A DNA stretch of 64,000 nt from the NCBI RefSeq assembly GCF_023700745.1, contig NZ_JAMPYG010000001.1:1-64000 (forward strand). The letters run 5' to 3'. This stretch comes from Rhodoferax sp. GTDB taxonomy: Bacteria; Pseudomonadota; Gammaproteobacteria; Burkholderiales; Burkholderiaceae_C. The stretch's first letter is position 1; every line of letters begins with the position of its first letter. Below the pieces are notes generated by a model, which did no database searches, was not told the origin of the DNA, and saw only the letters and a program-made list of their open reading frames with translations. A program made the translations under genes and the position numbers. Positions 34,863 to 45,604 of the stretch are shown in pieces.

Positions 34863-35837
34863 GTGACCCTGCGATTGGCATCCATTGTTGAAGCGCTGGG
34901 CGGCGAATTGCATGGTGACGCCAGCCTTCTGATCGAAGGTCTGGCGCCTCTTGAAAGTGCCCAGTCAGGGCAACTCAGTTTTCTCAGTCATCCCAAGTAC
35001 CAGAACCAGCTGGCAGCTTCACGGGCAGCCTGTGTCATCGTCAGTCCGCAGTTTCAGGAACTCGCCTGTGCGCGGGGTGCCTGCATCGTGACCGACCAGC
35101 CCTATTTGTACTTTGCCCGGGTTACCCAACTCTGGAAAAAGACCTTGGGCGTTGCTGTTGGGCCGCGAATTCATCCGAGTGCCGTGATCGACCCCCTGGC
35201 CCGTGTGCACCCTAGCGCGCAGATCGGTCCACTGTGCGTGGTCGAGGCGGGTGCGGTGATTGGTGCCCTGACCGTACTCAAGTCGCGCGTGACACTGGGT
35301 GAGCGCTGTGTGGTGGGTGAGCGCTGCATCATCCACGCCGGGGTGGTGATCGGGGCCGACGGCTTTGGCTTTGCCCCCAACGCGGGTACCTGGGAAAAGA
35401 TCGAGCAACTTGGTGCGGTGCGCATTGGCAATGATGTCGAAATTGGTGCCAACACCTGCATTGACCGGGGTGCGCTGCAAGACACTGTGATTGAGGACGG
35501 TGTCAAACTCGACAACCTGATCCAGATTGGCCACAACGTGCACATCGGCCAGCACACGGCCATGGCAGGTTGCGCCGGCGTCGCCGGCAGTGCCATCATC
35601 GGAGCCCATTGCACTGTGGGCGGAGGGGCGATTGTGCTGGGCCATCTGACGCTGGCCGACGGGGTTCACATTTCTGCCGCTTCAGTGGCGACGCGTTCCA
35701 TTCACAAGCCGGGTCACTACACCGGCATGTTTCCACTCGACGACAACGCAGCCTGGGAAAAAAACGCCGCATCGCTCAAACAATTGGCCAGTCTGCGCGA
35801 GCGCATCCGTGCGCTTGAGGTGCAACTCAATAAATAA
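34863..35837 (+). CDS. lpxD: UDP-3-O-(3-hydroxyacyl)glucosamine N-acyltransferase
   Basis: Third step of lipid A synthesis: transfers a 3-hydroxyacyl chain to the 2-amino group of UDP-3-O-acylglucosamine. About 324 residues. An N-terminal uridine-binding domain ([15 protein letters not shown]) is followed by left-handed beta-helix hexapeptides (about 100-270) with the catalytic-histidine region [20 protein letters not shown] and a C-terminal helix. I chose GTG 34863, giving (M)[13 protein letters not shown] like relatives; TTG 34857 is possible. Neither has a strong Shine-Dalgarno. Confidence 0.95.
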   Translation: MTLRLASIVEALGGELHGDASLLIEGLAPLESAQSGQLSFLSHPKYQNQLAASRAACVIVSPQFQELACARGACIVTDQPYLYFARVTQLWKKTLGVAVGPRIHPSAVIDPLARVHPSAQIGPLCVVEAGAVIGALTVLKSRVTLGERCVVGERCIIHAGVVIGADGFGFAPNAGTWEKIEQLGAVRIGNDVEIGANTCIDRGALQDTVIEDGVKLDNLIQIGHNVHIGQHTAMAGCAGVAGSAIIGAHCTVGGGAIVLGHLTLADGVHISAASVATRSIHKPGHYTGMFPLDDNAAWEKNAASLKQLASLRERIRALEVQLNK

Positions 35838-35858
35838 AATTCGAACCAAGGACCCACG

Positions 35859-36296
35859 ATGGACATTTACAAGATTCTCACCAAATTGCCACACCGCTAC
35901 CCCTTTTTGCTGGTGGATCGGGTGCTCGCGATTGACAAGGGCAAAACCATCAAGGCACTGAAGAATGTCACCATCAATGAGCCCTTCTTCCAGGGGCATT
36001 TTCCGCACCGTCCGGTGATGCCGGGTGTGTTGATGCTCGAAGCGCTGGCACAAGCAGCTGCCTTGCTGGCCTTTGATGCCATGGATTCTGGCGCCACCGA
36101 CGACATGGTCTACTACTTTGCCGGCATGGAAGGGGTTCGTTTCAAGCGTCCGGTGGAACCCGGTGACCAGCTGATCCTGGATGTCGAATTGCTGCGCATG
36201 AAAGCCGGTATTTTCAAGTTCAAGACCTGCGCCACCGTGGACGGTGTGCTGGCCGTTGAGGCCGAACTCACCTGCGCCATGCGCAAGATAGCCTGA
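35859..36296 (+). CDS. fabZ: 3-hydroxyacyl-ACP dehydratase FabZ
   Basis: Fatty-acid elongation dehydratase, hotdog fold, 145 residues. Contains [13 protein letters not shown] and the active-site segment [23 protein letters not shown] with the catalytic histidine and, downstream, glutamate. Located between lpxD and lpxA, the standard arrangement that links fatty-acid and lipid A synthesis, which compete for 3-hydroxyacyl-ACP. Confidence 0.97.
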   Translation: MDIYKILTKLPHRYPFLLVDRVLAIDKGKTIKALKNVTINEPFFQGHFPHRPVMPGVLMLEALAQAAALLAFDAMDSGATDDMVYYFAGMEGVRFKRPVEPGDQLILDVELLRMKAGIFKFKTCATVDGVLAVEAELTCAMRKIA

Positions 36297-36306
36297 GGAG
36301 GCGCAA

Positions 36307-37101
36307 TTGACCGCCATTCATGCCACAGCCCTGGTGGATAGCGCTGCCGAACTTGACAGTTCGGTCACCGTCGGACCCTACACTGTCATTGGCCCACACG
36401 TCAAAATTGGCGCCGGCACCACCGTTGGCCCGCACTGTGTGATCGAAGGCCACACCACCATTGGTTGCGATAACCGCATTTTCCAGTTTGCCTCGCTGGG
36501 TGCCATTCCGCAAGACAAAAAGTATGCCGGTGAACCCTGCGAGCTGGTCATCGGCGACCGCAACACCATCCGCGAGTTTTGCACCTTCAACATCGGCTCG
36601 CCCGGTGATGTTGGCGTGACACGCGTCGGTGACGACAACTGGCTGATGGCTTATGTGCATCTGGCGCATGACTGCCAGGTGGGTAACCACACCATTTTTG
36701 CCAACAGCGCGCAATTGGCGGGTCATGTGCACGTGGGCGACTGGGCGATTCTGGGTGGTTTTACCGTGGTGCACCAGTTTGTCCGCATCGGCGCGCACAG
36801 CATGACGGCCATGTGCGCGTTGCTGTTTGCCGACTTGCCGCCCTTTGTCATGTGCCAGGGGCAACCGGCAGCGGCGCGTTCGATGAACTTTGAGGGTTTG
36901 CGCCGCCGCGGTTTTTCGCCTGACCGCATCAGCGCCGTCAAGGCCATGCACAAAGCGCTTTACCGTGATGACCTGACGCTGCAGGCGGCCCGGGAGCGGA
37001 TTGAAAATTTAACGCAAACTTATCCCGAATCCCTGCCAGACGTGCAGATGATGGTCGCGTTCCTGGATCAGACGTCGTCCCAGCGCGGCATCGTGCGCTG
37101 A
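36307..37101 (+). CDS. lpxA: Acyl-ACP--UDP-N-acetylglucosamine O-acyltransferase
   Basis: First step of lipid A synthesis. 264 residues of left-handed beta-helix plus C-terminal helices. The catalytic region [18 protein letters not shown] holds the active-site histidine (E. coli His125 equivalent). Start is TTG at 36307 with GAGGAGGCG directly upstream; no suitable ATG exists, and the product begins (M)[10 protein letters not shown] as expected. Confidence 0.96.
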   Translation: MTAIHATALVDSAAELDSSVTVGPYTVIGPHVKIGAGTTVGPHCVIEGHTTIGCDNRIFQFASLGAIPQDKKYAGEPCELVIGDRNTIREFCTFNIGSPGDVGVTRVGDDNWLMAYVHLAHDCQVGNHTIFANSAQLAGHVHVGDWAILGGFTVVHQFVRIGAHSMTAMCALLFADLPPFVMCQGQPAAARSMNFEGLRRRGFSPDRISAVKAMHKALYRDDLTLQAARERIENLTQTYPESLPDVQMMVAFLDQTSSQRGIVR

Positions 37102-37119
37102 TTTTTTTACCGCCACCCC

Positions 37120-38265
37120 ATGCAAGTCGCCCTGGTCGCTGGTGAAACCTCGGGTGATTTGCTGGCCGGTTTATTGCTGGTTGGCTTGCAGCAGCGCTGG
37201 CCGGGTTTGCAGTCGGTGGGCATTGGTGGCCCGCAGATGGCACAGCGTGGTTTTGAGGCCTGGTGGCCGCACGACAAGCTCGCCGTCCATGGCTTTGGCT
37301 GGGAGGTGCTGCGCCGGTACCGTGAGATTGTGGGCATCCGCAGCCAGCTCAAAGCGCGCCTGTCACAAAACCCTCCAGACGTTTTTATCGGCGTGGATGC
37401 ACCCGACTTCAATCTGGATCTGGAAGCGGCTTTGCGGGCCCAGGGCGTCAAGACCGTGCATTTTGTCTGCCCGTCCATCTGGGCCTGGCGACCCGAGCGG
37501 ATTGAGAAGATCAAGCGCAGCGTTGACCATGTGCTGTGCATTTTTCCGTTCGAGCCGGCGCTGCTGGCCGCTCATGGCATCGCCGCCACCTATGTCGGTC
37601 ACCCTTTGGCCAACGTGATTCCGATGCAGCCTGATCAGCTTGCGGCGCGCGCCAGACTCGGTCTGACCCAGCAGGACACGGTGGTAGCCATTTTGCCGGG
37701 CAGCCGCGATTCTGAAATTTCCCATCTGGCATCGCATTTCTTCGCGGCGGCCAGGCTGATCCGGCAGGTACGGCCTGAAACCAAATTCATCGTTCCTGTG
37801 GTGCCGGCACGCCAGGCACAAATCGAGGCGGCGTTGCAGGGCAGCGGCATGGCTGACCAGGTGCAACTGGTAACGGGTCAGTCCCACACGGTGCTTGCTG
37901 CCTGCGACGTGACCCTGATCGCCAGCGGCACGGCCACGCTGGAGGCCGCCCTGTTCAAACGTCCGATGGTCATCGCCTACCGTATGGGCTGGTTGTCGTG
38001 GCAAATCATGCGGCGCAAGAAACTGCAGGCGTGGGTCGGGTTGCCCAATATCCTGTGCCAGGATTTTGTCGTGCCGGAGCTGCTCCAGGATGCGGCCACG
38101 CCGCAAGCGCTGGCGCATGAAGTTTTGCAGTGGCTTGACGCAAAAGCCCGTCAGCCTGAGAAAATACAGGCTCTTGAACAACGCTTTTGCGCACTGCACG
38201 CCGAGTTGCAGCGCGACACACCCCAACTTGCTGCCCATGCCATCGCGCAACTCCTCTCCTCATAA
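37120..38265 (+). CDS. lpxB: Lipid-A-disaccharide synthase
   Basis: Peripheral-membrane glycosyltransferase condensing UDP-2,3-diacylglucosamine with lipid X. 381 residues. N-terminal [15 protein letters not shown], then [11 protein letters not shown] and [11 protein letters not shown], and the C-terminal nucleotide-binding [10 protein letters not shown] and [11 protein letters not shown] motifs of LpxB. ATG at 37120 starts the conserved strand directly. Its last 29 bases overlap the proposed start of rnhB. Confidence 0.96.
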   Translation: MQVALVAGETSGDLLAGLLLVGLQQRWPGLQSVGIGGPQMAQRGFEAWWPHDKLAVHGFGWEVLRRYREIVGIRSQLKARLSQNPPDVFIGVDAPDFNLDLEAALRAQGVKTVHFVCPSIWAWRPERIEKIKRSVDHVLCIFPFEPALLAAHGIAATYVGHPLANVIPMQPDQLAARARLGLTQQDTVVAILPGSRDSEISHLASHFFAAARLIRQVRPETKFIVPVVPARQAQIEAALQGSGMADQVQLVTGQSHTVLAACDVTLIASGTATLEAALFKRPMVIAYRMGWLSWQIMRRKKLQAWVGLPNILCQDFVVPELLQDAATPQALAHEVLQWLDAKARQPEKIQALEQRFCALHAELQRDTPQLAAHAIAQLLSS

Positions 38266-38896
38266 GTCTGGCACCAAACGGCCAGCCAACCTGCAGCAGG
38301 TCTCGCTGCAATGGGATGTGACCGGCCTGATCGCCGGGGTCGACGAGGCCGGTCGTGGTCCGTTGGCGGGTCCGGTCGTGGCTGCTGCAGTCATTCTGGA
38401 CGAACTCCATCCGATCAGGGGTTTGGCCGACTCGAAAAAACTCACGGCAGGCAAACGCGAGGCGCTGTTTGACGAGATCCGGGCCAAGGCCCTGTGTTTT
38501 TCTGTGGCGCAAGCCAGCGTGCAGGAAATTGATGCAATCAACATCCTGCAGGCGACCCTGCTGGCCATGCGCCGCGCCGTCGAGGGCTTGCGCCTGAGCC
38601 CCAAACTGGTGCTGGTCGACGGCAACCGCCTGCCGGTGTTACCCATGCGCGCCGAGGCCATCGTCAAGGGCGATGCCCTGGTAGCGGCCATTTCGGCTGC
38701 ATCGATTCTGGCCAAGGTCACACGTGACCGCTGGTGCCAGGAGGTCGATCCCTTGTACCCGGCCTATGGCTTTGCCCGACACAAAGGTTATGGCACCTCG
38801 GTACATCTGGCGGCCCTGCAAGCGCATGGCGCCTGTCCGGAGCACCGCACCAGTTTCCGGCCGGTGACCGAGGTGCTGAACGGAGCCATGCCATGA
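38237..38896 (+). CDS. rnhB: Ribonuclease HII
   Basis: Removes ribonucleotides and RNA from RNA-DNA hybrids. 219 residues. The catalytic acidic residues lie in [18 protein letters not shown] (Asp-Glu) and later LVDGN and [19 protein letters not shown] is also conserved. The ATG at 38237 overlaps lpxB by 29 bases and adds a basic 27-residue leader; a later non-ATG start cannot be excluded. Overlaps the next gene in ATGA. Confidence 0.94.
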   Translation: MPSRNSSPHKSGTKRPANLQQVSLQWDVTGLIAGVDEAGRGPLAGPVVAAAVILDELHPIRGLADSKKLTAGKREALFDEIRAKALCFSVAQASVQEIDAINILQATLLAMRRAVEGLRLSPKLVLVDGNRLPVLPMRAEAIVKGDALVAAISAASILAKVTRDRWCQEVDPLYPAYGFARHKGYGTSVHLAALQAHGACPEHRTSFRPVTEVLNGAMP

Positions 38897-39684
38897 CCTC
38901 GCCGCAGGTGCTGCACATCAGCTCGCGCGACAACGCCTTGCTCAAGGACCTCAAACGCCTGGCCCATGGAACGACCGAGTACCGCAAACAGCAGCGCATC
39001 TGGGCCGAGGGTGACCATTTGTTGCTTGCGGCCTTGGGGCGCGGTGTGCGGCCTGCACTGGGTCTTTTTGCGGCCTCCTATTGGCCGTCTGCGCCGGCGG
39101 TTTATGTGCAGGCGGCGCTGAAAAATATTGTCCTTACCGACCCGCTGTTTGATGATCTCAGCACGCTTGAGTCGCCGGCCCGCATGGGCTTTCTCTTTGA
39201 TTTGCCGGCAGCGCCGGAATTCCGGCCCGATGTGGCAACCGTCATCCTGGACCGGGTGCAGGATGCCGGCAATGTGGGTGCCATTTTGCGCAGTGCCTCG
39301 GCCTTTGGTTTCAAGCAGGTCATTGCGCTCAAAGGCACGGCGGCGCTTTGGAGTACCAAGGTACTGCGCGCCGGCATGGGCGCCCATTGGGGGCTGCAGC
39401 TCATTGAGGGGGCAACCCTTGATCGGCTGGATGGAATGACTGTGCCGCTGCTGGTCACCAGCTCGCACCGCGGCAGTTTTTTGCACCAGTCGCTCCTGAA
39501 AAAGGAGCTGCCTATGCCATGTGCCTGGGCTTTGGGACATGAAGGGCAGGGCGTGAGTGCCGAGCTGGAGGCACGCGCCACCGGCCATGTGCGGATTGCC
39601 CAGCCGGGTGGGGAGGAGTCGCTCAATGTGGCGACTGCCGCTGCGATTTGTCTGCATGCGAGTGCCACGGTACACCTGGCCTAG
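38893..39684 (+). CDS. SPOUT (TrmH/SpoU-family) RNA 2'-O-ribose methyltransferase
   Basis: A 263-residue methyltransferase with a substrate-binding N-terminal region ([25 protein letters not shown]) and a C-terminal knotted SPOUT domain. SpoU motif 1 is [21 protein letters not shown], motif 2 is LGHEGQGVS and motif 3 is [13 protein letters not shown]. RlmB/TsnR-like proteins methylate 23S rRNA, but the exact target nucleotide cannot be read from sequence. Last gene of the long operon, coupled to rnhB. Confidence 0.88.
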   Translation: MTSPQVLHISSRDNALLKDLKRLAHGTTEYRKQQRIWAEGDHLLLAALGRGVRPALGLFAASYWPSAPAVYVQAALKNIVLTDPLFDDLSTLESPARMGFLFDLPAAPEFRPDVATVILDRVQDAGNVGAILRSASAFGFKQVIALKGTAALWSTKVLRAGMGAHWGLQLIEGATLDRLDGMTVPLLVTSSHRGSFLHQSLLKKELPMPCAWALGHEGQGVSAELEARATGHVRIAQPGGEESLNVATAAAICLHASATVHLA

Positions 39685-39698
39685 GGTTGCCCCTGGGT

Positions 39699-39704
39699 TA
39701 TAAT
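39699..39704 (+). promoter_or_regulatory. Consensus -10 (TATAAT) of the carA promoter
   Basis: Perfect TATAAT, 120 bp before the carA start. The -35 region is poor (TGGCCT-like), suggesting an activated or weakly initiating promoter. Predicted start near 39711. Confidence 0.6.
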
Positions 39705-39710
39705 CGAGCT

Positions 39711-39823
39711 CAATTTCGCACCCGCGTACGCTCACAGCAGCAGTCCACCCATCCCAGTCAACAGCCGCTTCAGGAACCGTTCCTGGGTGCGTGGGCGTAC
39801 CCGCAACTATTTCGGAGAACCCA
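39711..39823 (+). promoter_or_regulatory. Structured leader of carA
   Basis: A 113-base leader with a long-range pair CGCACCC (39717-39723) / GGGTGCG (39785-39791), an adjoining hairpin CAGGA-ACCGT-TCCTG (39771-39785), and an alternative pair GTACGC (39726-39731) / GCGTAC (39795-39800). The two long-range pairs cross, so they compete or form a pseudoknot. No T-run terminator. May regulate carA in response to pyrimidines or arginine. Confidence 0.4.
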
Positions 39824-41011
39824 GTGCTTTTGTCTCTCAAGGGAAATACCCCATCGGCCATTCTGGCGCTCGCAGACGGCACGTTCTATCTTGGTAATTC
39901 CATCGGGGCCACGGGTTCCACGGTGGGGGAGGTGGTTTTCAACACCTCCATGTCCGGCTACCAGGAAATCCTGACCGACCCCAGTTACTGCCAGCAAATT
40001 GTCACCTTGACCTATCCGCACATCGGCAACTATGGTGTCAATGCGCAGGATGTCGAGTCTGACCGCGTCCATGCCGCTGGCCTGATCATCAAGGACTTGC
40101 CTTTGCTGGCGTCCAACTTTCGTTCCAGTCAGGCGCTCGATGCGTATTTGCGTGAACAGGGCACGGTGGCGATTGCCAACCTTGACACTCGCCAGTTGAC
40201 GCGCCAACTGCGCACACAAGGCGCGCAAAACGGCTGCATTCTGGCCCTGGCCGCCGGTGAGGTGGTGACGCAGGCGGTGATCGACCGGGCGCTTGCCCTG
40301 GCCAGGTCGGCGCCGGACATGGCGGGTACCGATCTGGCCAAGGTGGTCAGCGCCAAAGCGGGTTATGAATGGACGCAGACCGAGTGGGAGCTATTCAACC
40401 CGGCGCTCGGTGGCGGCGCTGGGTACGGCGAACAAACCGCGCCACGTTTTCACGTGGTCGCTTATGACTTTGGCGTCAAAAAGAACATCCTGCGCATGTT
40501 GGCCCAGCGTGGCTGCAAAGTCACCGTGGTGCCAGCGCAGACCTCGGCAGAGGACGCCCTCAAACACCAGCCCGACGGTATCTTTTTGAGCAATGGCCCC
40601 GGTGACCCCAAGCCTTGCGACTACGCCATTGCCGCCGTTGCCGAGTTGATCGACAGCGGCATCCCGACCTTCGGTATTTGCCTGGGGCACCAGATCATGG
40701 CGCTGGCCTCCGGCGCCAAGACATTCAAGATGAAGTTCGGTCACCACGGCGCCAACCATCCGGTCAAAGACCTGGACAGCGGCCGTGTCAGCATCACCAG
40801 CCAGAACCACGGATTTGCAGTGGATGAAGCAAGCCTGCCGACCCATCTGCGTGCCACCCATGTCAGCCTGTTCGACGGCACCTTGCAAGGTCTGGAACGC
40901 ACCGACAAGCCGGCTTTCTGCTTCCAGGGCCACCCCGAGGCCTCACCCGGCCCGCATGACATCGGCTACCTGTTCGATCGCTTCATCACCGCCATGGAGT
41001 CACGCGGATGA
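39824..41011 (+). CDS. carA: Carbamoyl-phosphate synthase small (glutaminase) subunit
   Basis: Hydrolyses glutamine and passes ammonia to CarB for carbamoyl phosphate, feeding arginine and pyrimidine synthesis. 395 residues: N-terminal CPSase small-chain domain ([27 protein letters not shown]) and C-terminal class I glutamine amidotransferase with nucleophile Cys286 in GICLGHQ and the HPE dyad in [11 protein letters not shown]. Start is GTG at 39824 with CGGAG upstream; a longer in-frame start has no ribosome-binding site. Confidence 0.96.
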   Translation: MLLSLKGNTPSAILALADGTFYLGNSIGATGSTVGEVVFNTSMSGYQEILTDPSYCQQIVTLTYPHIGNYGVNAQDVESDRVHAAGLIIKDLPLLASNFRSSQALDAYLREQGTVAIANLDTRQLTRQLRTQGAQNGCILALAAGEVVTQAVIDRALALARSAPDMAGTDLAKVVSAKAGYEWTQTEWELFNPALGGGAGYGEQTAPRFHVVAYDFGVKKNILRMLAQRGCKVTVVPAQTSAEDALKHQPDGIFLSNGPGDPKPCDYAIAAVAELIDSGIPTFGICLGHQIMALASGAKTFKMKFGHHGANHPVKDLDSGRVSITSQNHGFAVDEASLPTHLRATHVSLFDGTLQGLERTDKPAFCFQGHPEASPGPHDIGYLFDRFITAMESRG

Positions 41012-41688
41012 GTTTTTACGGTGTCACTGACCTGTGGACCTATGTGATTGGTGCCTTTGGCATTGTCTTGCTGCCCGGGCCCAACTCACTGTACGTACTG
41101 TCGGTGGCGACTGCACGCGGCGTGCGCGCCGGATTCCAGGGCGCTTACGGCGTGTTTGCGGGCGACACCATTTTGCTGTTGTGCACCGCGTTGGGCGCGG
41201 CCGGCGTGTTGCGCACTTACCCGGCCATGTTCATGGTGGTCAAGTACGTGGGCGCAGCTTATCTGGCGTGGGTCGGATTTAATCTGCTGCGCGCGGCCGT
41301 TGCCGGTTTGCGTGCACAGCCCGAGCTGATGGGCAGCGAGAGAAATGACGCCCATCGCACAAGCCCCGCCAACACCGCACATTTACAGCGTCCGTTTCGG
41401 CGCGCCCTTGTCATCAGCCTGCTCAATCCGAAGGCAATTCTGTTTTTGCTGTCGTTTTTTGTCCAGTTCATCGACACCAGTTATGCCCATCCAGAAGTGC
41501 CATTTTTGATTTTGAGCGCCATCCTGATGACATTCAGCGCTCTGTATCTGTCGGTGCTGATCTTCACCGGGGCCAAACTGGCACAAGGTTTTGCGCAGCG
41601 TAAAAAGCTGTCGGCCGGGCTGTCAAGCCTGGTGGGCGGCCTGTTTCTGTGGTTTGGGGCCAAGTTGGCCACCGCCAGCCTGAATTAA
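41008..41688 (+). CDS. LysE-family amino-acid exporter
   Basis: Inner-membrane translocator of 226 residues with about six hydrophobic segments. The family signature [16 protein letters not shown] is near the N-terminus, followed by [16 protein letters not shown] and [17 protein letters not shown]. The substrate is unknown; LysE/RhtB proteins export basic or neutral amino acids. It is wedged between carA (ATGA overlap) and carB, so it must be coexpressed with carbamoyl-phosphate synthesis. Confidence 0.9.
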   Translation: MSFYGVTDLWTYVIGAFGIVLLPGPNSLYVLSVATARGVRAGFQGAYGVFAGDTILLLCTALGAAGVLRTYPAMFMVVKYVGAAYLAWVGFNLLRAAVAGLRAQPELMGSERNDAHRTSPANTAHLQRPFRRALVISLLNPKAILFLLSFFVQFIDTSYAHPEVPFLILSAILMTFSALYLSVLIFTGAKLAQGFAQRKKLSAGLSSLVGGLFLWFGAKLATASLN

Positions 41689-41713
41689 TAAATCAAAAGA
41701 GTCGTCCTTCAAC

Positions 41714-44700
41714 ATGCCAAAACGCACTGACATCAAAAGCATCCTCATCATTGGCGCAGGTCCGATCATCATCGGCCAGGCCTGCGAATTTGACTACTCC
41801 GGCGTGCAAGCCTGCAAGGCGCTGCGTGAAGAAGGCTACAAGGTCATCCTGATCAACAGCAATCCGGCCACGATCATGACCGACCCGGCCACGGCCGATG
41901 TAACCTATATCGAGCCGATTACCTGGAAGACGGTCGAAAAAATCATCGCCAAGGAGCGTCCGGATGCGATTTTGCCGACCATGGGTGGCCAGACCGCGCT
42001 CAACTGCGCGCTCGACCTCTGGCACAACGGCGTGCTTGCCAAGTACACGGGTGCGGCCACCGGCTTGCCCGTTGAGTTGATCGGGGCCAAGCCGGAGGCG
42101 ATTGACAAGGCCGAAGACCGCCTCAAGTTCAAGGATGCGATGACCAAGATTGGTCTGGGCTCTGCGCGTTCGGGCATCGCCCACAGCATGGACGAAGCCT
42201 GGGCAGTGCAAAAAACGGTAGGCTTCCCGACCGTGATCCGCCCCAGTTTCACGCTCGGCGGCACCGGCGGCGGCATTGCCTACAACCCCGAAGAATTTGT
42301 CGTGATCTGCAAGCGCGGCCTCGAAGCCTCGCCCACCAACGAGTTGCTGATCGAAGAGTCGCTGCTCGGCTGGAAAGAGTACGAGATGGAGGTGGTGCGC
42401 GATACCGCCGACAACTGCATCATCGTCTGCTCGATTGAAAACCTGGACCCGATGGGTGTGCACACTGGCGACTCGATCACGGTCGCACCGGCGCAGACCC
42501 TCACCGACAAGGAATACCAGATTCTGCGCAACGCGTCGCTGGCGGTGCTGCGCGAGATTGGCGTCGATACCGGTGGCTCCAACGTGCAGTTCTCCATCAA
42601 CCCCAAGGACGGGCGCATGGTGGTGATCGAGATGAACCCACGCGTCAGTCGCTCCAGTGCGCTGGCTTCCAAGGCCACGGGTTTCCCGATTGCCAAGGTG
42701 GCGGCCAAACTGGCGGTGGGTTACACGCTGGACGAACTCAAGAACGAGATCACCGGGGGAGCCACGCCGGCCAGCTTTGAGCCCAGCATCGACTACGTGG
42801 TCACCAAGATTCCGCGTTTTGCCTTCGAGAAATTCCCCGCTGCCGACAGCCGCCTGACCACCCAGATGAAGAGCGTGGGTGAGGTCATGGCCATGGGCCG
42901 GACCTTCCAGGAGTCGTTCCAGAAAGCCCTGCGTGGCCTTGAAGTCGGCGTCGACGGCATGAACGAAAAAACCCAGGACCGCGAAATCCTGGAGCGCGAA
43001 CTCGGCGAACCCGGGCCCGACCGCATCTGGTACGTGGGCGACGCCTTTGCTGCCGGCTGGAGCGTGGACGAGGTGTTTGAACTCACCAAGATCGACCGCT
43101 GGTTTTTGGTGCAAATCGAACAAATCGTCAAAATCGAACTTGAAATCGAGCAGCTGCCGCAGCCTGCCGTGGGTACGGCATTGGATGCAATTGATGCAGC
43201 CACGCTGCGCGCCTTGAAGCAAAAGGGTTTTTCCGACCGCCGCCTGGCCAAGCAGTTCAAGACCAGCGACACCGCGGTGCGTGCCCGCCGCCACGCCCTG
43301 GGCGTGCGCCCGGTGTACAAACGGGTCGATACCTGCGCGGCTGAATTCGCCACCAACACGGCCTACCTCTACTCCACTTATGAGGCCGAGGGCTCCGAGT
43401 GCGAAGCGGCACCCACCAACAACAAGAAAATCATGGTGCTTGGTGGCGGCCCGAACCGCATCGGTCAGGGCATCGAATTTGACTACTGCTGTGTGCACGC
43501 GGCCTTGGCCATGCGCGAAGACGGTTTCGAGACCATCATGGTCAACTGCAACCCCGAGACCGTTTCCACCGACTACGACACCTCGGATCGCCTCTACTTC
43601 GAGCCGCTGACGCTCGAAGACGTGCTGGAAATTGTCGACAAGGAAAAGCCTTATGGTGTGATCGTCCAGTACGGCGGTCAGACCCCTCTGAAGCTGGCGC
43701 TCGACCTGGAAGCCAATGGCGTGCCCATCATCGGCACCAGCCCCGACATGATCGATGCCGCAGAAGACCGCGAGCGTTTCCAGAAGCTGTTGCACGAACT
43801 CCAATTGCGCCAGCCACCCAACGCCACCGCGCGCACCGAGGCCGAAGCCTTGGAGAAAGCCGCTGCTCTGGGTTACCCGCTGGTGGTGCGCCCGAGCTAC
43901 GTGCTGGGTGGCCGCGCCATGGAAATCGTGCACGAGCAGCGCGACCTGGAGCGCTACATGCGCGAGGCGGTCAAGGTCAGCAACGATTCGCCGGTGCTGC
44001 TGGACCGATTCTTGAACGATGCCATCGAGTGCGACGTGGACTGCGTGCGCGACGCCACCGGGCAAACCTACATTGGCGGTGTCATGGAACACATTGAACA
44101 GGCCGGCGTGCACAGTGGCGACTCAGCCTGCTCGCTGCCGCCCTACAGCCTGTCTGCCGAAACAGTGCGAGAGATCAAGCGCCAGACCGCCGCCATGGCC
44201 CATGGCCTGAACGTGGTAGGTCTGATGAACGTGCAGTTTGCCATTCAGCACCTGGACGGCAAGGATGTGATTTTTGTCCTTGAAGTCAACCCGCGGGCCT
44301 CGCGCACCGTGCCTTTTGTCTCCAAGGCCACGGGCGTGCAACTGGCCAAGGTGGCGGCACGCTGCATGGTTGGTCAGACGCTGGCCTCGCAGGGCATCAG
44401 TGGCGAGGTGGATCCGCCTTATTTCAGCATCAAGGAAGCCGTGTTCCCGTTCGTCAAGTTCCCGGGTGTGGACACCATTCTGGGGCCCGAGATGAAGTCC
44501 ACCGGTGAGGTCATGGGCGTCGGAAAGACCTTCGGCGAAGCCTTCGTCAAGTCGCAAATGGGCGCGGGCAGCAAGTTGCCACGGCCTTTCATGGCCAACG
44601 GCGAGCCTTCCGGCAAAGTGTTTTTGTCGGTCAAGAACAATGACAAGCTGCGGGCTATCGACGTTGCCAAGTCGCTGGTGGCGATGAATTTCAGCGTGGT

Positions 44701-45016
44701 GGCGACCAAGGGAACGGCTGCTGCCATCAATGCCGCCGGTGTGCCCTGTGGCGTCGTCAACAAGGTCACCGAAGGGCGTCCGCACATTGTTGACATGCTG
44801 AAAAACAACGAGATTGTGCTGGTCATCAACACGGTCGAAGAGCGTCGCAACGCGATTGCCGATTCGCGCCAGATCCGCACCTCGGCGCTGTTGGCCCAGG
44901 TCACCACGTTCACCACCATTGCCGGCGCAGAGGCGGCGGTGGAGGGCATGCGCTACATGGATGCGCTCGATGTGATTTCTGTGCAGGAGATGCATGCGCA
45001 ATTGAACGCAGGGTAA
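41714..45016 (+). CDS. carB: Carbamoyl-phosphate synthase large subunit
   Basis: Makes carbamoyl phosphate from bicarbonate, ammonia and two ATP. 1100 residues: first ATP-grasp half from about residue 8 ([21 protein letters not shown]), oligomerisation domain about 410-565, second ATP-grasp half from about 571 ([19 protein letters not shown]), and a C-terminal MGS-like allosteric domain from about 970 ([13 protein letters not shown]). Slightly longer than E. coli CarB (1073), with the extra residues around the oligomerisation domain. Followed by a stem-loop that also lies in the greA leader. Confidence 0.98.
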   Translation: MPKRTDIKSILIIGAGPIIIGQACEFDYSGVQACKALREEGYKVILINSNPATIMTDPATADVTYIEPITWKTVEKIIAKERPDAILPTMGGQTALNCALDLWHNGVLAKYTGAATGLPVELIGAKPEAIDKAEDRLKFKDAMTKIGLGSARSGIAHSMDEAWAVQKTVGFPTVIRPSFTLGGTGGGIAYNPEEFVVICKRGLEASPTNELLIEESLLGWKEYEMEVVRDTADNCIIVCSIENLDPMGVHTGDSITVAPAQTLTDKEYQILRNASLAVLREIGVDTGGSNVQFSINPKDGRMVVIEMNPRVSRSSALASKATGFPIAKVAAKLAVGYTLDELKNEITGGATPASFEPSIDYVVTKIPRFAFEKFPAADSRLTTQMKSVGEVMAMGRTFQESFQKALRGLEVGVDGMNEKTQDREILERELGEPGPDRIWYVGDAFAAGWSVDEVFELTKIDRWFLVQIEQIVKIELEIEQLPQPAVGTALDAIDAATLRALKQKGFSDRRLAKQFKTSDTAVRARRHALGVRPVYKRVDTCAAEFATNTAYLYSTYEAEGSECEAAPTNNKKIMVLGGGPNRIGQGIEFDYCCVHAALAMREDGFETIMVNCNPETVSTDYDTSDRLYFEPLTLEDVLEIVDKEKPYGVIVQYGGQTPLKLALDLEANGVPIIGTSPDMIDAAEDRERFQKLLHELQLRQPPNATARTEAEALEKAAALGYPLVVRPSYVLGGRAMEIVHEQRDLERYMREAVKVSNDSPVLLDRFLNDAIECDVDCVRDATGQTYIGGVMEHIEQAGVHSGDSACSLPPYSLSAETVREIKRQTAAMAHGLNVVGLMNVQFAIQHLDGKDVIFVLEVNPRASRTVPFVSKATGVQLAKVAARCMVGQTLASQGISGEVDPPYFSIKEAVFPFVKFPGVDTILGPEMKSTGEVMGVGKTFGEAFVKSQMGAGSKLPRPFMANGEPSGKVFLSVKNNDKLRAIDVAKSLVAMNFSVVATKGTAAAINAAGVPCGVVNKVTEGRPHIVDMLKNNEIVLVINTVEERRNAIADSRQIRTSALLAQVTTFTTIAGAEAAVEGMRYMDALDVISVQEMHAQLNAG

Positions 45017-45020
45017 ACCT

Positions 45021-45051
45021 TTGCCTGTCAGCCGCATATTCGCGGCATAAT
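45021..45051 (+). promoter_or_regulatory. Weak candidate promoter upstream of greA
   Basis: TTGCCT (45021-45026), 19-bp spacer, CATAAT (45046-45051). Suboptimal spacing. It lies before the terminator hairpin, so a transcript starting near 45058 would meet the hairpin at once. Confidence 0.35.
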
Positions 45052-45060
45052 TCAATCCAT

Positions 45061-45094
45061 ACCGCCGGACGGCAACGTTCGGCGGTTTCATTTT
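45061..45094 (+). terminator. Intrinsic terminator after carB / within the greA leader
   Basis: ACCGCCG (45061-45067) pairs with CGGCGGT (45080-45086), extended inward by a G-T and three further pairs to a GCAA tetraloop: about 11 pairs in all, followed by TTTCATTTT. No promoter-like element is visible between it and the greA GTG, so greA expression requires read-through. Confidence 0.7.
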
Positions 45095-45122
45095 GTGACC
45101 TTTCATTTTCACGGAGCTTGAC

Positions 45123-45599
45123 GTGGCGACCCTTCCCCTTACCAAACGTGGTGCTGACAAACTCAAAGCCGAGTTGCATCAACTCAAGGCATTTGAGCGC
45201 CCAGCGGTCATCAACGCCATCGCCGAGGCGCGCGCGCAGGGTGATCTGAGCGAAAACGCCGAATACGAATCGGCCAAGGACAAACAGGGTTTTGTCGAAG
45301 GACGCATCAAGGAAATCGAAGGCAAGCTTTCGGCGGCGCAAATCATCGACCCGACCGAGCTCCATGCCGATGGCCGAGTGGTTTTTGGTGCCACCGTGGA
45401 GCTCGAAGACGAAGAATCCGGCCAAAAAGTCACTTACCAGATCGTCGGCGAAGACGAGGCGGACCTCAAACTTGGTCTGATCAACATTAACAGCCCGATT
45501 GCACGCGCCCTGATCGGCAAGCTTGAAGGCGACACGGCTGAGGTGCAGGCGCCCGGTGGCTTGCGCCACTACGAAGTGGTGGCGGTCAGCTATATCTGA
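45123..45599 (+). CDS. greA: Transcription elongation factor GreA
   Basis: Stimulates cleavage of backtracked RNA by RNA polymerase. 158 residues: an N-terminal coiled coil with the tip acidic pair in GDLSENAEYESAKDKQ, and a C-terminal FKBP-like domain (GATVELEDEE...SPIARALIGK). Start is GTG at 45123 with GGAG about eight bases upstream. Its leader contains the hairpin described separately. Confidence 0.97.
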   Translation: MATLPLTKRGADKLKAELHQLKAFERPAVINAIAEARAQGDLSENAEYESAKDKQGFVEGRIKEIEGKLSAAQIIDPTELHADGRVVFGATVELEDEESGQKVTYQIVGEDEADLKLGLININSPIARALIGKLEGDTAEVQAPGGLRHYEVVAVSYI

Positions 45600-45604
45600 T
45601 CGGA

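Noticed and set aside
41693-44113. 806-codon open frame antisense to carB
   Set aside because: It mirrors the high-GC third-position bias of carB; composition is His/Gly/Val-rich, with no recognisable domain and no ribosome-binding context. A shadow frame.
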